Shown one piece after another: positions 7,643-17,761 of a DNA stretch of 64,000 bases (the stretch's first letter is position 1; the number at the start of each line of letters is the position of its first letter). The stretch covers positions 42,845 through 106,844 of the forward strand of contig NZ_JODL01000019.1 in the NCBI RefSeq assembly GCF_000718985.1, written 5' to 3'. The notes below the pieces were generated by a model, which searched no databases, was not told where the DNA came from, and was given only the letters and a program-made list of their open reading frames with translations. The stretch is from Streptomyces megasporus (GTDB lineage: Bacteria > Actinomycetota > Actinomycetes > Streptomycetales > Streptomycetaceae). A program made the position numbers and the translations under genes.

Positions 7643-9337
7643 ATGACACAACCGTCGGAGCCGTCGGGACCGCGACCCGTGCGAGCGCCGCGCGGCACCA
7701 CCGTGACCGCCCGGGGCTGGCAGCAGGAGGCCGCGCTGCGGATGCTGCGGAACAACCTCGACCCCGAGGTCGCCGAGCACCCCGAGAAGCTCGTCGTCTA
7801 CGGCGGCACCGGCAAGGCGGCGCGCGACTGGCGCTCCTTCGACGCCATGGTCCGCACCCTCACCACCCTGGGGCCGGACGAGACGATGCTCGTCCAGTCG
7901 GGGCGCCCGGTCGGTGTGCTCACCACCCACGAATGGGCGCCGCGCGTGCTGATCGCCAACTCCAACCTGGTGGGCGACTGGGCGAACTGGGAGGAGTTCC
8001 GCCGCCTGGAGGCACTCGGGCTCACCATGTACGGCCAGATGACGGCCGGCTCCTGGATCTACATCGGCACCCAGGGCATCCTCCAGGGCACCTACGAGAC
8101 CTTCGCCGCCGTCGCCGCCAAACGCTTCGGCGGCTCCCTGGCCGGGACGATCACCCTCACCGCCGGACTCGGCGGCATGGGCGGCGCCCAGCCCTTGGCG
8201 GTCACCATGAACGGCGGCGTCGCCCTCTGCGTCGACTGCGACCCGCGCGCCATCGAGCGCCGCATCGAACACCGCTACCTCGACGTCCGCGCCGACTCCC
8301 TCGACCACGCCCTCCGCCTGGCGACGGAGGCGCGCGACGCCCGACGCCCGCTGTCCATCGGCGTGTTGGGCAACGCCGCCGACGTGGTGCCGCGCCTGCT
8401 GGCCATGGGCGCCCCGATCGACGTCGTCACCGACCAGACCTCCGCCCACGACCCGCTGAGCTACCTGCCGTTGGGCGTCGACTTCGCGGACATGGCCTCC
8501 CACGCCGCCGAGAAGCCCGCCGACTTCACCACGCGGGCACGGGAGTCGATGGCCCGCCACGTGGAGGCCATGGTCGGCTTCATGGACGCCGGCGCCGAGG
8601 TCTTCGACTACGGCAACTCCATCCGCGGCGAGGCGGAACTCGCCGGCTACGAGCGGGCCTTCGCCTTCCCCGGCTTCGTACCCGCCTACATCCGACCGCT
8701 GTTCTGCGAGGGCAAGGGCCCCTTCCGCTGGGTCGCGCTCTCGGGCGACCCCAAGGACATCGCCGCCACCGACCGCGCCGTCCTCGACCTCTTCCCCGAG
8801 AACGAGTCCCTGGCCCGCTGGATCCGGATGGCCGGGGAACGCGTGCGGTTCCAGGGCCTGCCCGCCCGCATCTGCTGGCTCGGCTACGGGGAGCGGGACA
8901 AGGCCGGGGAGCGCTTCAACGACATGGTCGCCTCCGGCGAGATCTCCGCGCCGATCGTCATCGGCCGCGACCACCTGGACTGCGGCTCGGTGGCCTCCCC
9001 CTACCGCGAGACCGAGGCCATGCTCGACGGCTCCGACGCCATCGCCGACTGGCCGCTCCTCAACGCCATGGTCAACGTGGCCTCCGGCGCCTCCTGGGTC
9101 TCCGTCCACCACGGCGGGGGCGTCGGCATGGGCCGCTCGATCCACGCCGGTCAGGTCACCGTCGCCGACGGCACGCCGTTGGCCGGGGAGAAGATCCGCC
9201 GGGTGCTGACCAACGACCCGGGCACGGGCGTCATCCGCCACGTCGACGCCGGATACGAGCGCGCCGAGGAGGTCGCCGCCGAGCGCGGCGTCCGCGTCCC
9301 CATGCGGGAGGACGGCACGGACGGGAGCGCCGCGTGA
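7643..9337 (+). CDS. hutU: Urocanate hydratase
   Basis: Second enzyme of histidine degradation: urocanate plus water to 4-imidazolone-5-propionate, using tightly bound NAD+ as electrophile. The 564-residue length matches the family (about 550-560). Seen motifs are [20 protein letters not shown], the NAD-binding [14 protein letters not shown], and the catalytic cysteine at residue 411 in [13 protein letters not shown], equivalent to Cys410 of the Pseudomonas enzyme. The C-terminal [16 protein letters not shown] is intact. ATG at 7643 has GGAGG nine bases upstream. It is the first gene of a tightly overlapping operon; histidase (hutH) is not in the window. Confidence 0.97.
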   Translation: MTQPSEPSGPRPVRAPRGTTVTARGWQQEAALRMLRNNLDPEVAEHPEKLVVYGGTGKAARDWRSFDAMVRTLTTLGPDETMLVQSGRPVGVLTTHEWAPRVLIANSNLVGDWANWEEFRRLEALGLTMYGQMTAGSWIYIGTQGILQGTYETFAAVAAKRFGGSLAGTITLTAGLGGMGGAQPLAVTMNGGVALCVDCDPRAIERRIEHRYLDVRADSLDHALRLATEARDARRPLSIGVLGNAADVVPRLLAMGAPIDVVTDQTSAHDPLSYLPLGVDFADMASHAAEKPADFTTRARESMARHVEAMVGFMDAGAEVFDYGNSIRGEAELAGYERAFAFPGFVPAYIRPLFCEGKGPFRWVALSGDPKDIAATDRAVLDLFPENESLARWIRMAGERVRFQGLPARICWLGYGERDKAGERFNDMVASGEISAPIVIGRDHLDCGSVASPYRETEAMLDGSDAIADWPLLNAMVNVASGASWVSVHHGGGVGMGRSIHAGQVTVADGTPLAGEKIRRVLTNDPGTGVIRHVDAGYERAEEVAAERGVRVPMREDGTDGSAA

Positions 9338-10608
9338 GCCCCGACGCGCAGACCCCGCCGACCCCGCAGCCCCCGCCGACCCCGACGGTGTGGCGGAGGG
9401 GCGCCTCGTTCCAGGAGATGTGGCGGGACCTGCTCCCCGTCGGACGGTCCCCCGGCGGCGGCTACCGGCGCCACGCCTGGACGAGCGCGGACGCCGAGTG
9501 CCGCGCCTGGTTCCGGGAGCAGGCCGAAGCGCGCGGGCTGACGTACGAGGTGGACCGGAACGGCAACCAGTGGGCCTGGCTCGGCGACGAGGAGGCCGGG
9601 GACGCCGTGGTGACCGGCTCCCACCTGGACTCCGTGCCCGACGGCGGCGCCTTCGACGGCCCGCTCGGCGTGGTCTCGGCCTTCGCCGCGCTCGACGAAC
9701 TCCACGAGCGGGGCACGCGGCCCGTCCGGCCGCTGGCCGTGGTCAACTTCTGCGACGAGGAGGGCGCCCGCTTCGGACCGGCCTGCGTCGGCTCCCGCCT
9801 GGCCACCGGCGCCCTCACCGCCGAGCAGGCCCGCGCACTGCGCGACGCCGACGGCGTCACCCTGCCGGAGGCCATGGAGCGCGCCGGACACGACCCCGAC
9901 GCCATCGGCGCCGACCCGCGACGGCTCGCCCGTGTCGGCGCGTTCGTCGAACTCCACGTCGAACAGGGCCGCTTCCTCGCCGAGGCCCCCGGCGACCACC
10001 CGGTGGGCGTCGCCTCCGCGATCTGGCCGCACGGCCGCTGGCGGTTCGACTTCCACGGCGAGGCCAACCATGCCGGGACCACCCGGCTGGAGGACCGCCG
10101 TGACCCGATGCTGACCTACGCCAACACCGTGCTGGCCGCCCGGAAGAAGGCCCGCCTGGCCGGGGCGCTGGCCACCTTCGGCAAGGTCGCCGTGGAACCG
10201 AACGGCGTCAACGCCATCGCCTCCCTGGTGCGCGGCTGGCTCGACTCCCGCGCCCCCGACGAGGAGACCCTCGCCGCCGTCGTCGCCGAGGTCGAACGCG
10301 CGGCCGTCGAACGCGGCGCGCGCGACGGGGTGCGCGTCACGGTCGTCCGCGAGTCCTTCGCCCCCGTCGTGGAGTTCGACCACGCCCTGCGCGACCGTCT
10401 GGCCGCCCGGCTCGGCGGCGCGCCCGTGCTGCCCACCGGCGCGGGCCACGACGCGGGCGTCCTGTCCGCGGTGGTCCCCACCGCCATGCTCCACGTGCGC
10501 AACCCCACCGGCGTCTCGCACTCGCCCGCCGAGACCGCGACGGAGGACGACTGCGCCGCCGGAGTGCGGGCACTCGTCGCCGTACTGGAGGACCTGGCAT
10601 GCCGGTGA
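9334..10608 (+). CDS. M20-family Zn amidohydrolase (allantoate amidohydrolase-like), hut operon member
   Basis: 424-residue metallo-amidohydrolase of the allantoate amidohydrolase / N-carbamoyl-amino acid hydrolase group. Metal ligands are visible as His and Asp in [18 protein letters not shown], the EE pair in [11 protein letters not shown], His in VELHVEQG, and the late His in VSHSPAE. The dimerisation-domain motif GEANHAGTT is present. The GTG at 9334 overlaps the hutU stop (GTGA) and the gene overlaps hutF by 10 bases, so it is translationally coupled in the hut operon. Because HutF makes N-formylglutamate, and no HutG-type deformylase is seen, the likely reaction is release of formate from N-formyl-L-glutamate; this is inference. 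Annotation as allantoate amidohydrolase would rest on sequence family only. Confidence 0.9.
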   Translation: MSPDAQTPPTPQPPPTPTVWRRGASFQEMWRDLLPVGRSPGGGYRRHAWTSADAECRAWFREQAEARGLTYEVDRNGNQWAWLGDEEAGDAVVTGSHLDSVPDGGAFDGPLGVVSAFAALDELHERGTRPVRPLAVVNFCDEEGARFGPACVGSRLATGALTAEQARALRDADGVTLPEAMERAGHDPDAIGADPRRLARVGAFVELHVEQGRFLAEAPGDHPVGVASAIWPHGRWRFDFHGEANHAGTTRLEDRRDPMLTYANTVLAARKKARLAGALATFGKVAVEPNGVNAIASLVRGWLDSRAPDEETLAAVVAEVERAAVERGARDGVRVTVVRESFAPVVEFDHALRDRLAARLGGAPVLPTGAGHDAGVLSAVVPTAMLHVRNPTGVSHSPAETATEDDCAAGVRALVAVLEDLACR

Positions 10609-12008
10609 ACCCCACGCGCCCGACACCCCCTCGCCGAGCGGCCCCCGTGGAGCCCGAGGCCGTGTACTGGGCCGAGCACGCCTGGGTCGGCGGCACCGTC
10701 GAGCCGGGCACGGTGATCGAGACGGCCGGCGGCCGGATCACCGCCGTCCGCACCGGGGCGCCCACCCCGCCGGACGGCGCCGAGCCGCTGCGCGGCCTGA
10801 CCCTGCCCGGACTGGCCAACGCCCACTCCCACGCCTTCCACCGCGCCCTGCGCGGCACCGCCCAGATCGGCTCCGGCACGTTCTGGACCTGGCGCCGGGT
10901 GATGTACTCCGTCGCCGACCGCCTCACCCCCGAGAGCTACTCCGCCCTCGCCAGGGCCGTGTACGCCGAGATGGCGCTGGCCGGCATCACCTGTGTGGGC
11001 GAGTTCCACTACCTCCACCACGCGCCCGGCGGCACCCCCTACGACGACCCCAACGCCATGGGGCACGCCCTGATAGCCGCCGCCGCCGACGCGGGCATCC
11101 GCATCACCCTCCTGGACACCTGCTACCTGGCCTCCGGCCTCCTGGACGAGCGCCGCGGCAAGGCCCTCGACCGCCACCAGCTCCGCTTCGGCGACGGCAC
11201 CGCCGCGGCCTGGGCCGAGCGGATCGACGCCCTGGCGCCGGCGGGGGACCACGCCCGGGTGGGCGCGGCGATCCACTCGGTGCGCGCCGTGCCCGCCGCC
11301 GAGCTGGGCACCGTCGCCGAGTGGGCCCGGGGGCGGGGCGCTCCCCTGCACGTCCACCTCTCCGAGCAGCCCGCCGAGAACGACGCGTGCCTGGCCGTCC
11401 ACGGCCGCACGCCCACCCGCCTCCTGGCCGACCACGGCGTGCTCGGTCCCGACACGACCGCCGTCCACGCCACCCACCTCACCGACGCCGACACCGCACT
11501 CCTCGGCGGGACCCGCACCCGGGTGTGCGTGTGCCCCACCACCGAACGCGACCTCGCCGACGGCATCGGCCCGGCCGTCGACCTGATGCACGCGGGCTCG
11601 CCGCTGTGCCTGGGCAGCGACAGCCACGCCGTGATCGACCTGTTCGAGGAAGCCCGCGCCCTGGAGCTGAACGAGCGGCTGCGCAGCCGGACCCGTGGCC
11701 ACTGGACCGCCGCCCAACTGCTGCGCTTCGCCGGGGAGTCCGGGCACGCCGCCCTGGGCTGGCCCGAGGCCGGACGGTTGGAGGCCGGTTGGCTCGCCGA
11801 CTTCACCACGATCGCCCTGGACACGGTGCGCACCGCCGGGCCCCCGCCCCGGCTGGCGGCCCAGACCGCGGTGTTCGCGGCGACCGGCGCCGACGTACGC
11901 CACACGGTCGTCGGCGGTCGCCATGTGGTCCGCGACGGGGTACACCGGAGCGTGCCGGACGTCCCCGCGGCCCTGGCGGACGCCATCCAGCAAGGAGTCT
12001 CCCGCTGA
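10599..12008 (+). CDS. hutF: Formimidoylglutamate deiminase
   Basis: Amidohydrolase-superfamily enzyme converting N-formimidoyl-L-glutamate to N-formylglutamate and ammonia in the five-step histidine pathway. The 469-residue product shows the metal-binding [11 protein letters not shown], the family HVHLSEQ and ATHLTDAD strands, and the terminal-strand aspartate in [11 protein letters not shown]. The N-terminal [14 protein letters not shown] loop is typical of HutF. ATG at 10599 overlaps the stop of the M20 gene by 10 bases, and its own stop overlaps the hutI start (TGATG). The presence of HutF means this organism uses the formylglutamate route rather than formiminoglutamase (single-step HutG). 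Confidence 0.95.
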   Translation: MPVNPTRPTPPRRAAPVEPEAVYWAEHAWVGGTVEPGTVIETAGGRITAVRTGAPTPPDGAEPLRGLTLPGLANAHSHAFHRALRGTAQIGSGTFWTWRRVMYSVADRLTPESYSALARAVYAEMALAGITCVGEFHYLHHAPGGTPYDDPNAMGHALIAAAADAGIRITLLDTCYLASGLLDERRGKALDRHQLRFGDGTAAAWAERIDALAPAGDHARVGAAIHSVRAVPAAELGTVAEWARGRGAPLHVHLSEQPAENDACLAVHGRTPTRLLADHGVLGPDTTAVHATHLTDADTALLGGTRTRVCVCPTTERDLADGIGPAVDLMHAGSPLCLGSDSHAVIDLFEEARALELNERLRSRTRGHWTAAQLLRFAGESGHAALGWPEAGRLEAGWLADFTTIALDTVRTAGPPPRLAAQTAVFAATGADVRHTVVGGRHVVRDGVHRSVPDVPAALADAIQQGVSR

Positions 12009-13222
12009 TGACCACCACCACGACCGCCCCCCTCGGCGCCGAGACCAGCACCCTCGTCACGGGCGTCGCCTGCCTGGTCACCAACGACCACGACACCGTC
12101 GAGGGGGCCGAGGACGGTCTCCTCGGCGTGGTCCGCGACGCGGCCGTCGTCATCGAGGGCGACCGCGTCGCCTGGGTCGGCCGGGCCGACGGGGCGCCCG
12201 CCGCCGACAGCCGTGTGGACGTGGGAGGCCGGACGCTGCTGCCCGGCTTCGTCGACTCCCACTCCCACCTGCTCTTCGCCGGCGACCGGACCGAGGAGTT
12301 CGCCGCCCGCATGTCGGGCCGCCCCTACACCGCCGGCGGCATCCGCACCACGGTCGAGGCCACCCGCGCCGCCGACGACGAGCGACTCGCCGCCGGCCTC
12401 GTCCGCCACGTCCGCGAGGCGCTGCGCCAGGGCACCACCACGCTGGAGACCAAGTCCGGCTACGGCCTCACCGTCGAGGACGAGGCCCGCGCCCTGCGGA
12501 TCGCCGAGGAGCACGTGGACGAGGTCACCTACCTCGGCGCCCACGTCGTCCCGCCCGAGTACGCGTCCGACCCGGACGGCTACGTCGACCTCGTCACGGG
12601 CCCGATGCTGGACGCCTGCGCCCTCCACGCCCGTTGGGTGGACGTCTTCTGCGAGCGGGGCGCCTTCGACGGCGACCAGGCCCGCGCGATCCTCACCGCA
12701 GGGATCGCCCGCGGCCTGGTCCCGCGCGTCCACGCGGGTCAGCTCGGCCCCGGCCCCGGCGTCCGGCTCGCCGTCGAGCTCGACGCCGCCTCCGCCGACC
12801 ACTGCACCCACCTGACCGACGCCGACGTCGACGCGCTGGCGAACAGCCGCACGGTCGCCACGCTGCTGCCCGGCTGCGACTTCTCCACCCGCGCGCCCTA
12901 CCCGGACGCCCGCCGGCTGCTGGACGCGGGCGTCACCGTCGCGCTCTCCACCGACTGCAACCCGGGCTCGTCGTACACCAGTTCCATGCCTTTCTGCGTC
13001 GCCCTCGCCGTTCGGGAGACGGGCATGACGCCCGAGGAGGCCGTCTGGGCCGCGACCGCGGGCGGTGCGGCGGCCCTGCGCCGCATCGACATCGGGCGCG
13101 TGACGCCCGGTGCGCGCGCCGACCTCGTGCTCCTGGACGCCCCGTCGTACATCCACCTGGCCTACCGGCCCGGCGTCCCGCTGGTGTCGGCGGTCTGGCA
13201 GCGCGGCGTCCGCGTGGTGTGA
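12008..13222 (+). CDS. hutI: Imidazolonepropionase
   Basis: Metallo-amidohydrolase opening 4-imidazolone-5-propionate to N-formimidoyl-L-glutamate, third step of histidine degradation. The 404-residue length is normal. Seen motifs are the metal-binding [12 protein letters not shown], substrate-pocket ETKSGYGL, the histidine in RVHAGQLG, and the strand-8 aspartate in [15 protein letters not shown], which is diagnostic for HutI. ATG at 12008 overlaps the hutF stop by one base, so it is the last gene of the coupled hutU-M20-hutF-hutI operon. A strong hairpin at 13261-13290 ends the transcript. Confidence 0.97.
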   Translation: MTTTTTAPLGAETSTLVTGVACLVTNDHDTVEGAEDGLLGVVRDAAVVIEGDRVAWVGRADGAPAADSRVDVGGRTLLPGFVDSHSHLLFAGDRTEEFAARMSGRPYTAGGIRTTVEATRAADDERLAAGLVRHVREALRQGTTTLETKSGYGLTVEDEARALRIAEEHVDEVTYLGAHVVPPEYASDPDGYVDLVTGPMLDACALHARWVDVFCERGAFDGDQARAILTAGIARGLVPRVHAGQLGPGPGVRLAVELDAASADHCTHLTDADVDALANSRTVATLLPGCDFSTRAPYPDARRLLDAGVTVALSTDCNPGSSYTSSMPFCVALAVRETGMTPEEAVWAATAGGAAALRRIDIGRVTPGARADLVLLDAPSYIHLAYRPGVPLVSAVWQRGVRVV

Positions 13223-13260
13223 CTTTTCCCACGCCCCGGCGCCGTGCCCGGAGACGACCC

Positions 13261-13290
13261 GGGCCGCCCCGGTGGAAGCCGGGGCGGCCC
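13261..13290. terminator. Bidirectional terminator between hutI and the sigma factor gene
   Basis: Perfect 12-bp inverted repeat GGGCCGCCCCGG / CCGGGGCGGCCC with a 6-base loop, between two convergent stop codons. No T-run. Confidence 0.8.
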
Positions 13291-13330
13291 GATCGGGTCG
13301 ACACGAGTCTCGACGGGGAAGTGGGGGAGA

Positions 13331-14245
13331 TCACTCCTCGGCCAGCAGCCCCTTGCGAAGTTTGGCCAGCGTCCGAGAGAGCAGACGGGAGACATGCATC
13401 TGCGAGATCCCGAGCTCTTCGCCGATCTCGGACTGGGTCATGTTCGCCACGAAGCGCAGCGAGAGGATTCTGCGGTCACGGGGCGAGAGTTCGGCGATCA
13501 GCGGCTTGAGGGACTCGACGTACTCGATGCCCTCCAGCCCGTGGTCCTCGTAGCCGATGCGGTCCGCGAGGGCGCCCTCCGTCTCGTCCTCCTCGGGCTG
13601 GGCGTCGAGGGAGCTGGCGGTGTAGGCGTTGCTGGCCGCCATCCCCTCGATCACCTCGTCGCGGGAGATGCCCAGCCGGTCGGCCAACTCGCCGACGGTG
13701 GGGGAGCGGTCGAGCTGCTGCGCGAGCTCGTCACCGGCCTTGGCCAGGTCGAGGCGGAGTTCCTGGAGGCGGCGCGGGACGCGCACGGACCAGGAGGTGT
13801 CGCGGAAGAAGCGCTTGATCTCGCCGACGATCGTCGGCATCGCGAAGGTCGGGAACTCGACCCCGCGTCCGATCTCGAAGCGGTCGATGGCCTTGATGAG
13901 CCCGATGGTGCCGACCTGGACGATGTCCTCCATGGGTTCGCTGCGGGAGCGGAACCGGGCGGCGGCGAACTTCACCAGGGCGAGGTTGAGCTCGACGAGG
14001 GTGTTGCGGACGTACGCGTACTCGTGCGTGCCCTCCCGCAGCGTCTCCAGACGCTCGAAGAGGGTCTTGGACAGGGCTCGCGCGTCCAGCGGCCCCACCT
14101 CGTCGTACGGAGGGATGTCGGGGAGCCGGAGCCGTCCGGAAAGGCGTTCGGCCTGTTCCGGGCTCACCTCCGGAAGCCCGTTCCCTGTCTGTTCGGGCGA
14201 GACGATCGACGACGCGGTGGGCGATTCGTCGAGCCGGGGTGACAT
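13331..14245 (-). CDS. sigI: SigB/SigF-type RNA polymerase sigma factor, probable SigI
   Basis: 304-residue group 3 sigma factor. Region 2 is seen as LVKFAAARFRSRSEPMEDIVQVG with IDRFEIGRGVEFPTFA (core binding and -10 recognition), region 3 as VPRRLQELRLDL and PTVGELADRLGISRDEV, and region 4.2 as MTQSEIGEELGISQMHVSRL. Nine SigB-like paralogues exist in S. coelicolor; the position beside hut and beside divergent STAS and HATPase genes matches SigI and its partner-switching proteins, so the symbol is inferred from context. Start at 14245 is chosen because GGAGG (minus strand, 14251-14255) lies five bases upstream; ATG at 14269 is less likely. Expected to be held by the anti-sigma factor at 15074-15589. 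Confidence 0.93.
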   Translation of the reverse strand: MSPRLDESPTASSIVSPEQTGNGLPEVSPEQAERLSGRLRLPDIPPYDEVGPLDARALSKTLFERLETLREGTHEYAYVRNTLVELNLALVKFAAARFRSRSEPMEDIVQVGTIGLIKAIDRFEIGRGVEFPTFAMPTIVGEIKRFFRDTSWSVRVPRRLQELRLDLAKAGDELAQQLDRSPTVGELADRLGISRDEVIEGMAASNAYTASSLDAQPEEDETEGALADRIGYEDHGLEGIEYVESLKPLIAELSPRDRRILSLRFVANMTQSEIGEELGISQMHVSRLLSRTLAKLRKGLLAEE

Positions 14246-14506
14246 GGTGTCCTCCATCATTCTCGGCATATGGCTGCCGAAGCCGTTCCTGCACTACGGG
14301 GTGCGGCGCCTCCAAAGCCGACGTGTGTTTTCGTGGTTTCTCCTACGCCTACCTGCTCCTCGGGGGGCATGGCAAGTGGTGGTTGTCCGAATATGACCCA
14401 ATGTGCTGGTTGTGCGGCTACCGGTTGCGGCGGTAAAGGCGTAGGGTTCGAACGTCCATATTCCGACGGCAGTGATCGGCCGCTCGACGAACGTGAAGGG
14501 GTGTGC

Positions 14507-14890
14507 ATGGACCGCGGGATGCCCGGCAGCACCAGCCACCGGGGCCGGCTGACGGTCGACGTGGAGCGCCACGGCGCGAGTCTGGTGGTGACGCCGGACG
14601 GCGAACTCGACCACCACACCGCCGATCTGTTGCGCGAGCCCTTGGAAGGCGCGCTCGAGGACGGCTGCAAGCTGGTCGTCGTGGACTGCTCGCGGCTGGA
14701 GTTCTGCGACTCCACCGGGCTCAACGTCCTCCTGGGCGCCCGGCTGAAGGCCGAGGCCGCTGGCGGGGGAATCCACCTGGCCGGAATGCGACCGGTCGTG
14801 GCACGTGTGTTTGAGATCACGGGTGCCGACGGCGTGTTCGTCCTGCACGAGACGCTGGCCGACGCGCTGAAGGAAACGGCGCAGTCCTAG
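14507..14890 (+). CDS. arsI: Anti-anti-sigma factor (STAS domain), ArsI-like
   Basis: 127-residue single STAS-domain protein. In partner switching it binds the anti-sigma kinase when unphosphorylated and so frees the sigma factor. The phosphorylatable serine is in the conserved FCDSTGLNVLLGAR, preceded by the LVVDCSRLEF strand. ATG at 14507 is chosen because GAAGGGG stands five to six bases before it; the open frame extends upstream without family similarity. It is divergent from the sigma gene and 183 bp before the anti-sigma gene, which suggests that the latter may have an extra promoter. Symbol follows the S. coelicolor SigI system as I recall it. Confidence 0.9.
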   Translation: MDRGMPGSTSHRGRLTVDVERHGASLVVTPDGELDHHTADLLREPLEGALEDGCKLVVVDCSRLEFCDSTGLNVLLGARLKAEAAGGGIHLAGMRPVVARVFEITGADGVFVLHETLADALKETAQS

Positions 14891-15073
14891 GGCGTCCGCC
14901 CACCCGCCCTGGTCCCGTGACCAGAGTGTTACGCGGAGAATACGATTCCAGCGGAATCAAAGGGTGTTCTCCCGGCTCGTCCGGGCAGGAGACTCCCTGA
15001 AATGCCCCCGAAACAGTTGTCCGCGGACCGAACACGAACCGACGAATTGGTCAATCGGTGAGGTGAAGCACTG

Positions 15074-15589
15074 ATGAGCACCACCCGGCCGCAACCGGCG
15101 GGCGAGCGCGGCCCCGAGCCGGAGGGCACGGCCGCGACCGCAGCCGCCCCGGTCGGTCAGGTGCGCGAGATGCGCCAGGTTCGACGGTTGCGGCTCATGG
15201 GGGCCGGTGGAGCCGTGCCGCGCGCCCGTGACTTCACCCGTCAGGCCCTCCACGACTGGGGATGGCTGCCCGCCGCCACGGCCGAACAGCGCGCCACGGC
15301 CGAGGACGCCCTGCTCGTGGTCTCCGAACTGGTGACGAACGCCTGCCTGCACGCCGACGGACCCGAGGAGGTCCGGATAGGTTTCGGCCCCAAGCTGCTG
15401 CGGATCGAGGTCGCCGACCGGGGCGCCGGCCTGCCCTCGCCCCGCACCCCGCACCGCCCCGGGCGTCCCGGCGGGCACGGGATGTTCATCGTCCAGCGCC
15501 TGTGCCTGGACTGGGGCGTGGTGCGCAACCCCGACGGAACGGCCGGGAAGACGGTCTGGGCCGAACTGGCCGGCCCGGACGCGGACTGA
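15074..15589 (+). CDS. prsI: Anti-sigma factor, serine protein kinase (HATPase), PrsI-like
   Basis: 171-residue RsbW/SpoIIAB-like protein that would bind the sigma factor and phosphorylate the STAS antagonist. The GHKL ATPase motifs are visible: N-box SELVTNACLHA, G1 DRGAGLPSP and G2 GGHGMFIVQRLC. The first 50 residues are a Pro/Ala-rich variable extension. ATG at 15074 has GAGGTG about nine bases upstream. The G1 Asp and N-box Asn are intact, so ATP binding should be possible. Many Streptomyces HATPase proteins exist, but the adjacent STAS and sigma genes make a dedicated three-gene switch the most likely role. Confidence 0.9.
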   Translation: MSTTRPQPAGERGPEPEGTAATAAAPVGQVREMRQVRRLRLMGAGGAVPRARDFTRQALHDWGWLPAATAEQRATAEDALLVVSELVTNACLHADGPEEVRIGFGPKLLRIEVADRGAGLPSPRTPHRPGRPGGHGMFIVQRLCLDWGVVRNPDGTAGKTVWAELAGPDAD

Positions 15590-15752
15590 GCCGCCGGCGC
15601 CCTCACCGGAGCGCGCACGATCCTCACCGCCGGGTCCCCGCTCGGGATCCGGCGCAGTCGTGTCCGGGGCGGGTCCGAAGCGCCGCCCCGGCCCTCCTCC
15701 GTGGCCCCGTCCCGTCCTCCCTCCGCCCGCCCGGAGGGACGACCACGCGGAA

Positions 15753-15797
15753 AACGAGCCGGCCCCGGTCCTGTCACAGGACCGGGGCCGGCTCGTT
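15753..15797. terminator. Very strong bidirectional hairpin
   Basis: Perfect 22-bp inverted repeat with a single central base (15753-15774 / 15776-15797) between the convergent anti-sigma and peptide transporter genes. The rest of 15590-15851 holds no gene that I can see. Confidence 0.85.
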
Positions 15798-15851
15798 CCG
15801 TCCCGTCCGCGGGGCCGGGTGGGGAGGGCCCCGCGGACGGTGTCCCGAGGG

Positions 15852-17351
15852 TTACTGCACCCCGCTCATCAGGGCACGGATCCGCTTCCCGGCGGTCATG
15901 AAGGCGAAGCCCGCGACCACGGCGACGACGCCCCACATGGTGTAGTAGGCGGCGTCCCCCATCGGCTTGTTGAGCTGGGTCGCCCAGCCGTTGAGGGCGT
16001 TGCCGGTGGCGGTGGCGAGGAACCACAGGCCCATGATCTGACCGACGAACTGCCGGGGGGCCAGCTTGGTCGACAGGGACAGGCCCACCGGGGACAGGCA
16101 CAGCTCGCCGACCGTCTGGAGCAGGTACACGCCCAGCAGCCAGAAGACGGTGACCTTGCCGGTCTCGCTGTTCGCCGCGGCGGCGCCCGCCAGACCCATC
16201 AGGCCGAAGGAGCCGCCGATGAGCAGCATGGCCAGCGAGAACTTCATCGGGGCGCTGGGCTCGCGGTTGCGCTTGGCCAGCCAGACCCACAGGCTCGCGA
16301 AGAGCGGCGCCAGGACGATGATCATGAACGGGTTGACCGACTGGAACCACGAGGCCGGGAACTCCCAGCCGCCGATCATGCGGTCGGTGTCGTTGTCGGC
16401 GAAGATCGTCAGCAGCGAGCCGGACTGGTCGTAGATCATCCAGAACAGCACGGCGGTGACGAAGAACCACACGAACGCCTTGACGCGCGGCCGGTCCTCG
16501 CCGGTCAGCTCCGGATTGCGGAACATCGACACGAAGTACAGGATCGGCACGACGACGCCGAGGACGGCCAGGAAGTTCACCACGTGCTCGATGTCGTAGG
16601 TGCCCAGGGCCACGTCGATCAGCAGCGCGGCGAGGGCCAGACCGGCCCACAGCGCGGCCTTGCGCAGCACGGAGCGCTTCTCCTGCGGCGTGGCCGGGGT
16701 CCCCGGGTACCGGCCGACGTCGCCGAGGTGGCGGCTGCCCAGGACGTACTGGACGACGGCCAGGGTCATGCCGACGCCGGCGACGGCGAAGCCCAGGTGC
16801 CAGTTGACGTTCTCGCCGAGGTAGCCGACCACCAGCGGCGCGAACAGACCGCCGATGTTGATCGACATGTAGAAGATGGTGAAACCGGCGTCGCGACGGG
16901 CGCTGGGCTGCCCCTCGTAGAGACCGCCGACCATCGCCGAGATGTTCGGCTTGAGCAGACCGGTGCCGACCGCGATCAGGGACAGGCCGATGAAGAAGGC
17001 CACGTCGGACGGGATCGCCAGCGTGTAGTGGCCCGACGCGATCACGATGCCGCCCACCAGGACCGCCTTGCGGGCCCCCCAGAGACGGTCGGCCACCCAG
17101 CCGCCGGGCATCGCGGCCATGTAGACGACGGCGTTGTAGACGCCGTAGATCGCCGCGGCCAGGGCCTCACGGCCTGCGAGCGGGCCCTCGAGGACGCCCG
17201 CGATCAGGTAGAGGACGAGGATGGCGCGCATCCCGTACCAGGAGAAGCGCTCCCACAACTCCGTCATGAAGAGCGTGGCCAAACCGCGGGGGTGGCCGAA
17301 GAAGGTCTTGTCGGACGCGCCGACGGAGTCCTTCGTGAGACTGGACGCCAT
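15852..17351 (-). CDS. Proton-dependent oligopeptide transporter (POT/PTR family)
   Basis: 499-residue membrane transporter of the MFS superfamily, probably 14 membrane segments, driving di- and tripeptide uptake with protons. The POT signature ExxERFxYYG is present as ELWERFSWYGMRA near residue 28, and the PTR2 signature as FYMSINIGGLFAP. The late SPVGLSLSTKLAPR motif is typical of bacterial DtpT-like proteins. ATG at 17351 is selected over upstream codons in the same frame because AAGGA precedes it and the family N-terminus starts there. It stands alone; its strand ends at the terminator at 15753-15797. Substrate range cannot be read from sequence. Confidence 0.95.
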   Translation of the reverse strand: MASSLTKDSVGASDKTFFGHPRGLATLFMTELWERFSWYGMRAILVLYLIAGVLEGPLAGREALAAAIYGVYNAVVYMAAMPGGWVADRLWGARKAVLVGGIVIASGHYTLAIPSDVAFFIGLSLIAVGTGLLKPNISAMVGGLYEGQPSARRDAGFTIFYMSINIGGLFAPLVVGYLGENVNWHLGFAVAGVGMTLAVVQYVLGSRHLGDVGRYPGTPATPQEKRSVLRKAALWAGLALAALLIDVALGTYDIEHVVNFLAVLGVVVPILYFVSMFRNPELTGEDRPRVKAFVWFFVTAVLFWMIYDQSGSLLTIFADNDTDRMIGGWEFPASWFQSVNPFMIIVLAPLFASLWVWLAKRNREPSAPMKFSLAMLLIGGSFGLMGLAGAAAANSETGKVTVFWLLGVYLLQTVGELCLSPVGLSLSTKLAPRQFVGQIMGLWFLATATGNALNGWATQLNKPMGDAAYYTMWGVVAVVAGFAFMTAGKRIRALMSGVQ

Positions 17352-17761
17352 GGTGGTGGTTCCTTGCTCGGTCGGGACGCGTGCGATGGGGTGCACACGC
17401 GCCCGGGGCGGTTGGTCGGCCCCGGTCCGCGCCCCCACCCCGTGCGCGTCCGGCTCCGGCCGACAGGTCCTTGGGCGCTGCCACACGGCCGGGCCCGGAC
17501 GGACCGGCGTCCCGGCCGGGAAGCCCACGAGGGGTTCCTCGGCTTGTTCCGGCGAAGAGAGCCCTGACACGACCTGTGCGCGTCAAAGGCCGCCGCTCCT
17601 GGACAAACGCCTAGGTCAGAGTACGTCACGTCGAACCGGACACAGGACGGGTACCCCGAGCACGGAGGCGCATTTCACATTCCGGCCGGGGACCGCGACC
17701 GGGACCGCACCGGTCCCGCGCACCCCTCCGAGGACGTCGCCACGAGGTCTACCATCAGGCC
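17352..17761. other. 410-bp divergent intergenic region
   Basis: Holds the upstream regions of the peptide transporter (minus) and the response regulator (plus). A -10-like TACCAT at 17750-17755 ends six bases before the regulator ATG, suggesting a leaderless transcript. No gene or RNA was recognised in the rest. Confidence 0.5.

Noticed and set aside
14440..14456. tRNA-like GGTTCGAAC segment
   Set aside because: No acceptor or anticodon arms fit around it.
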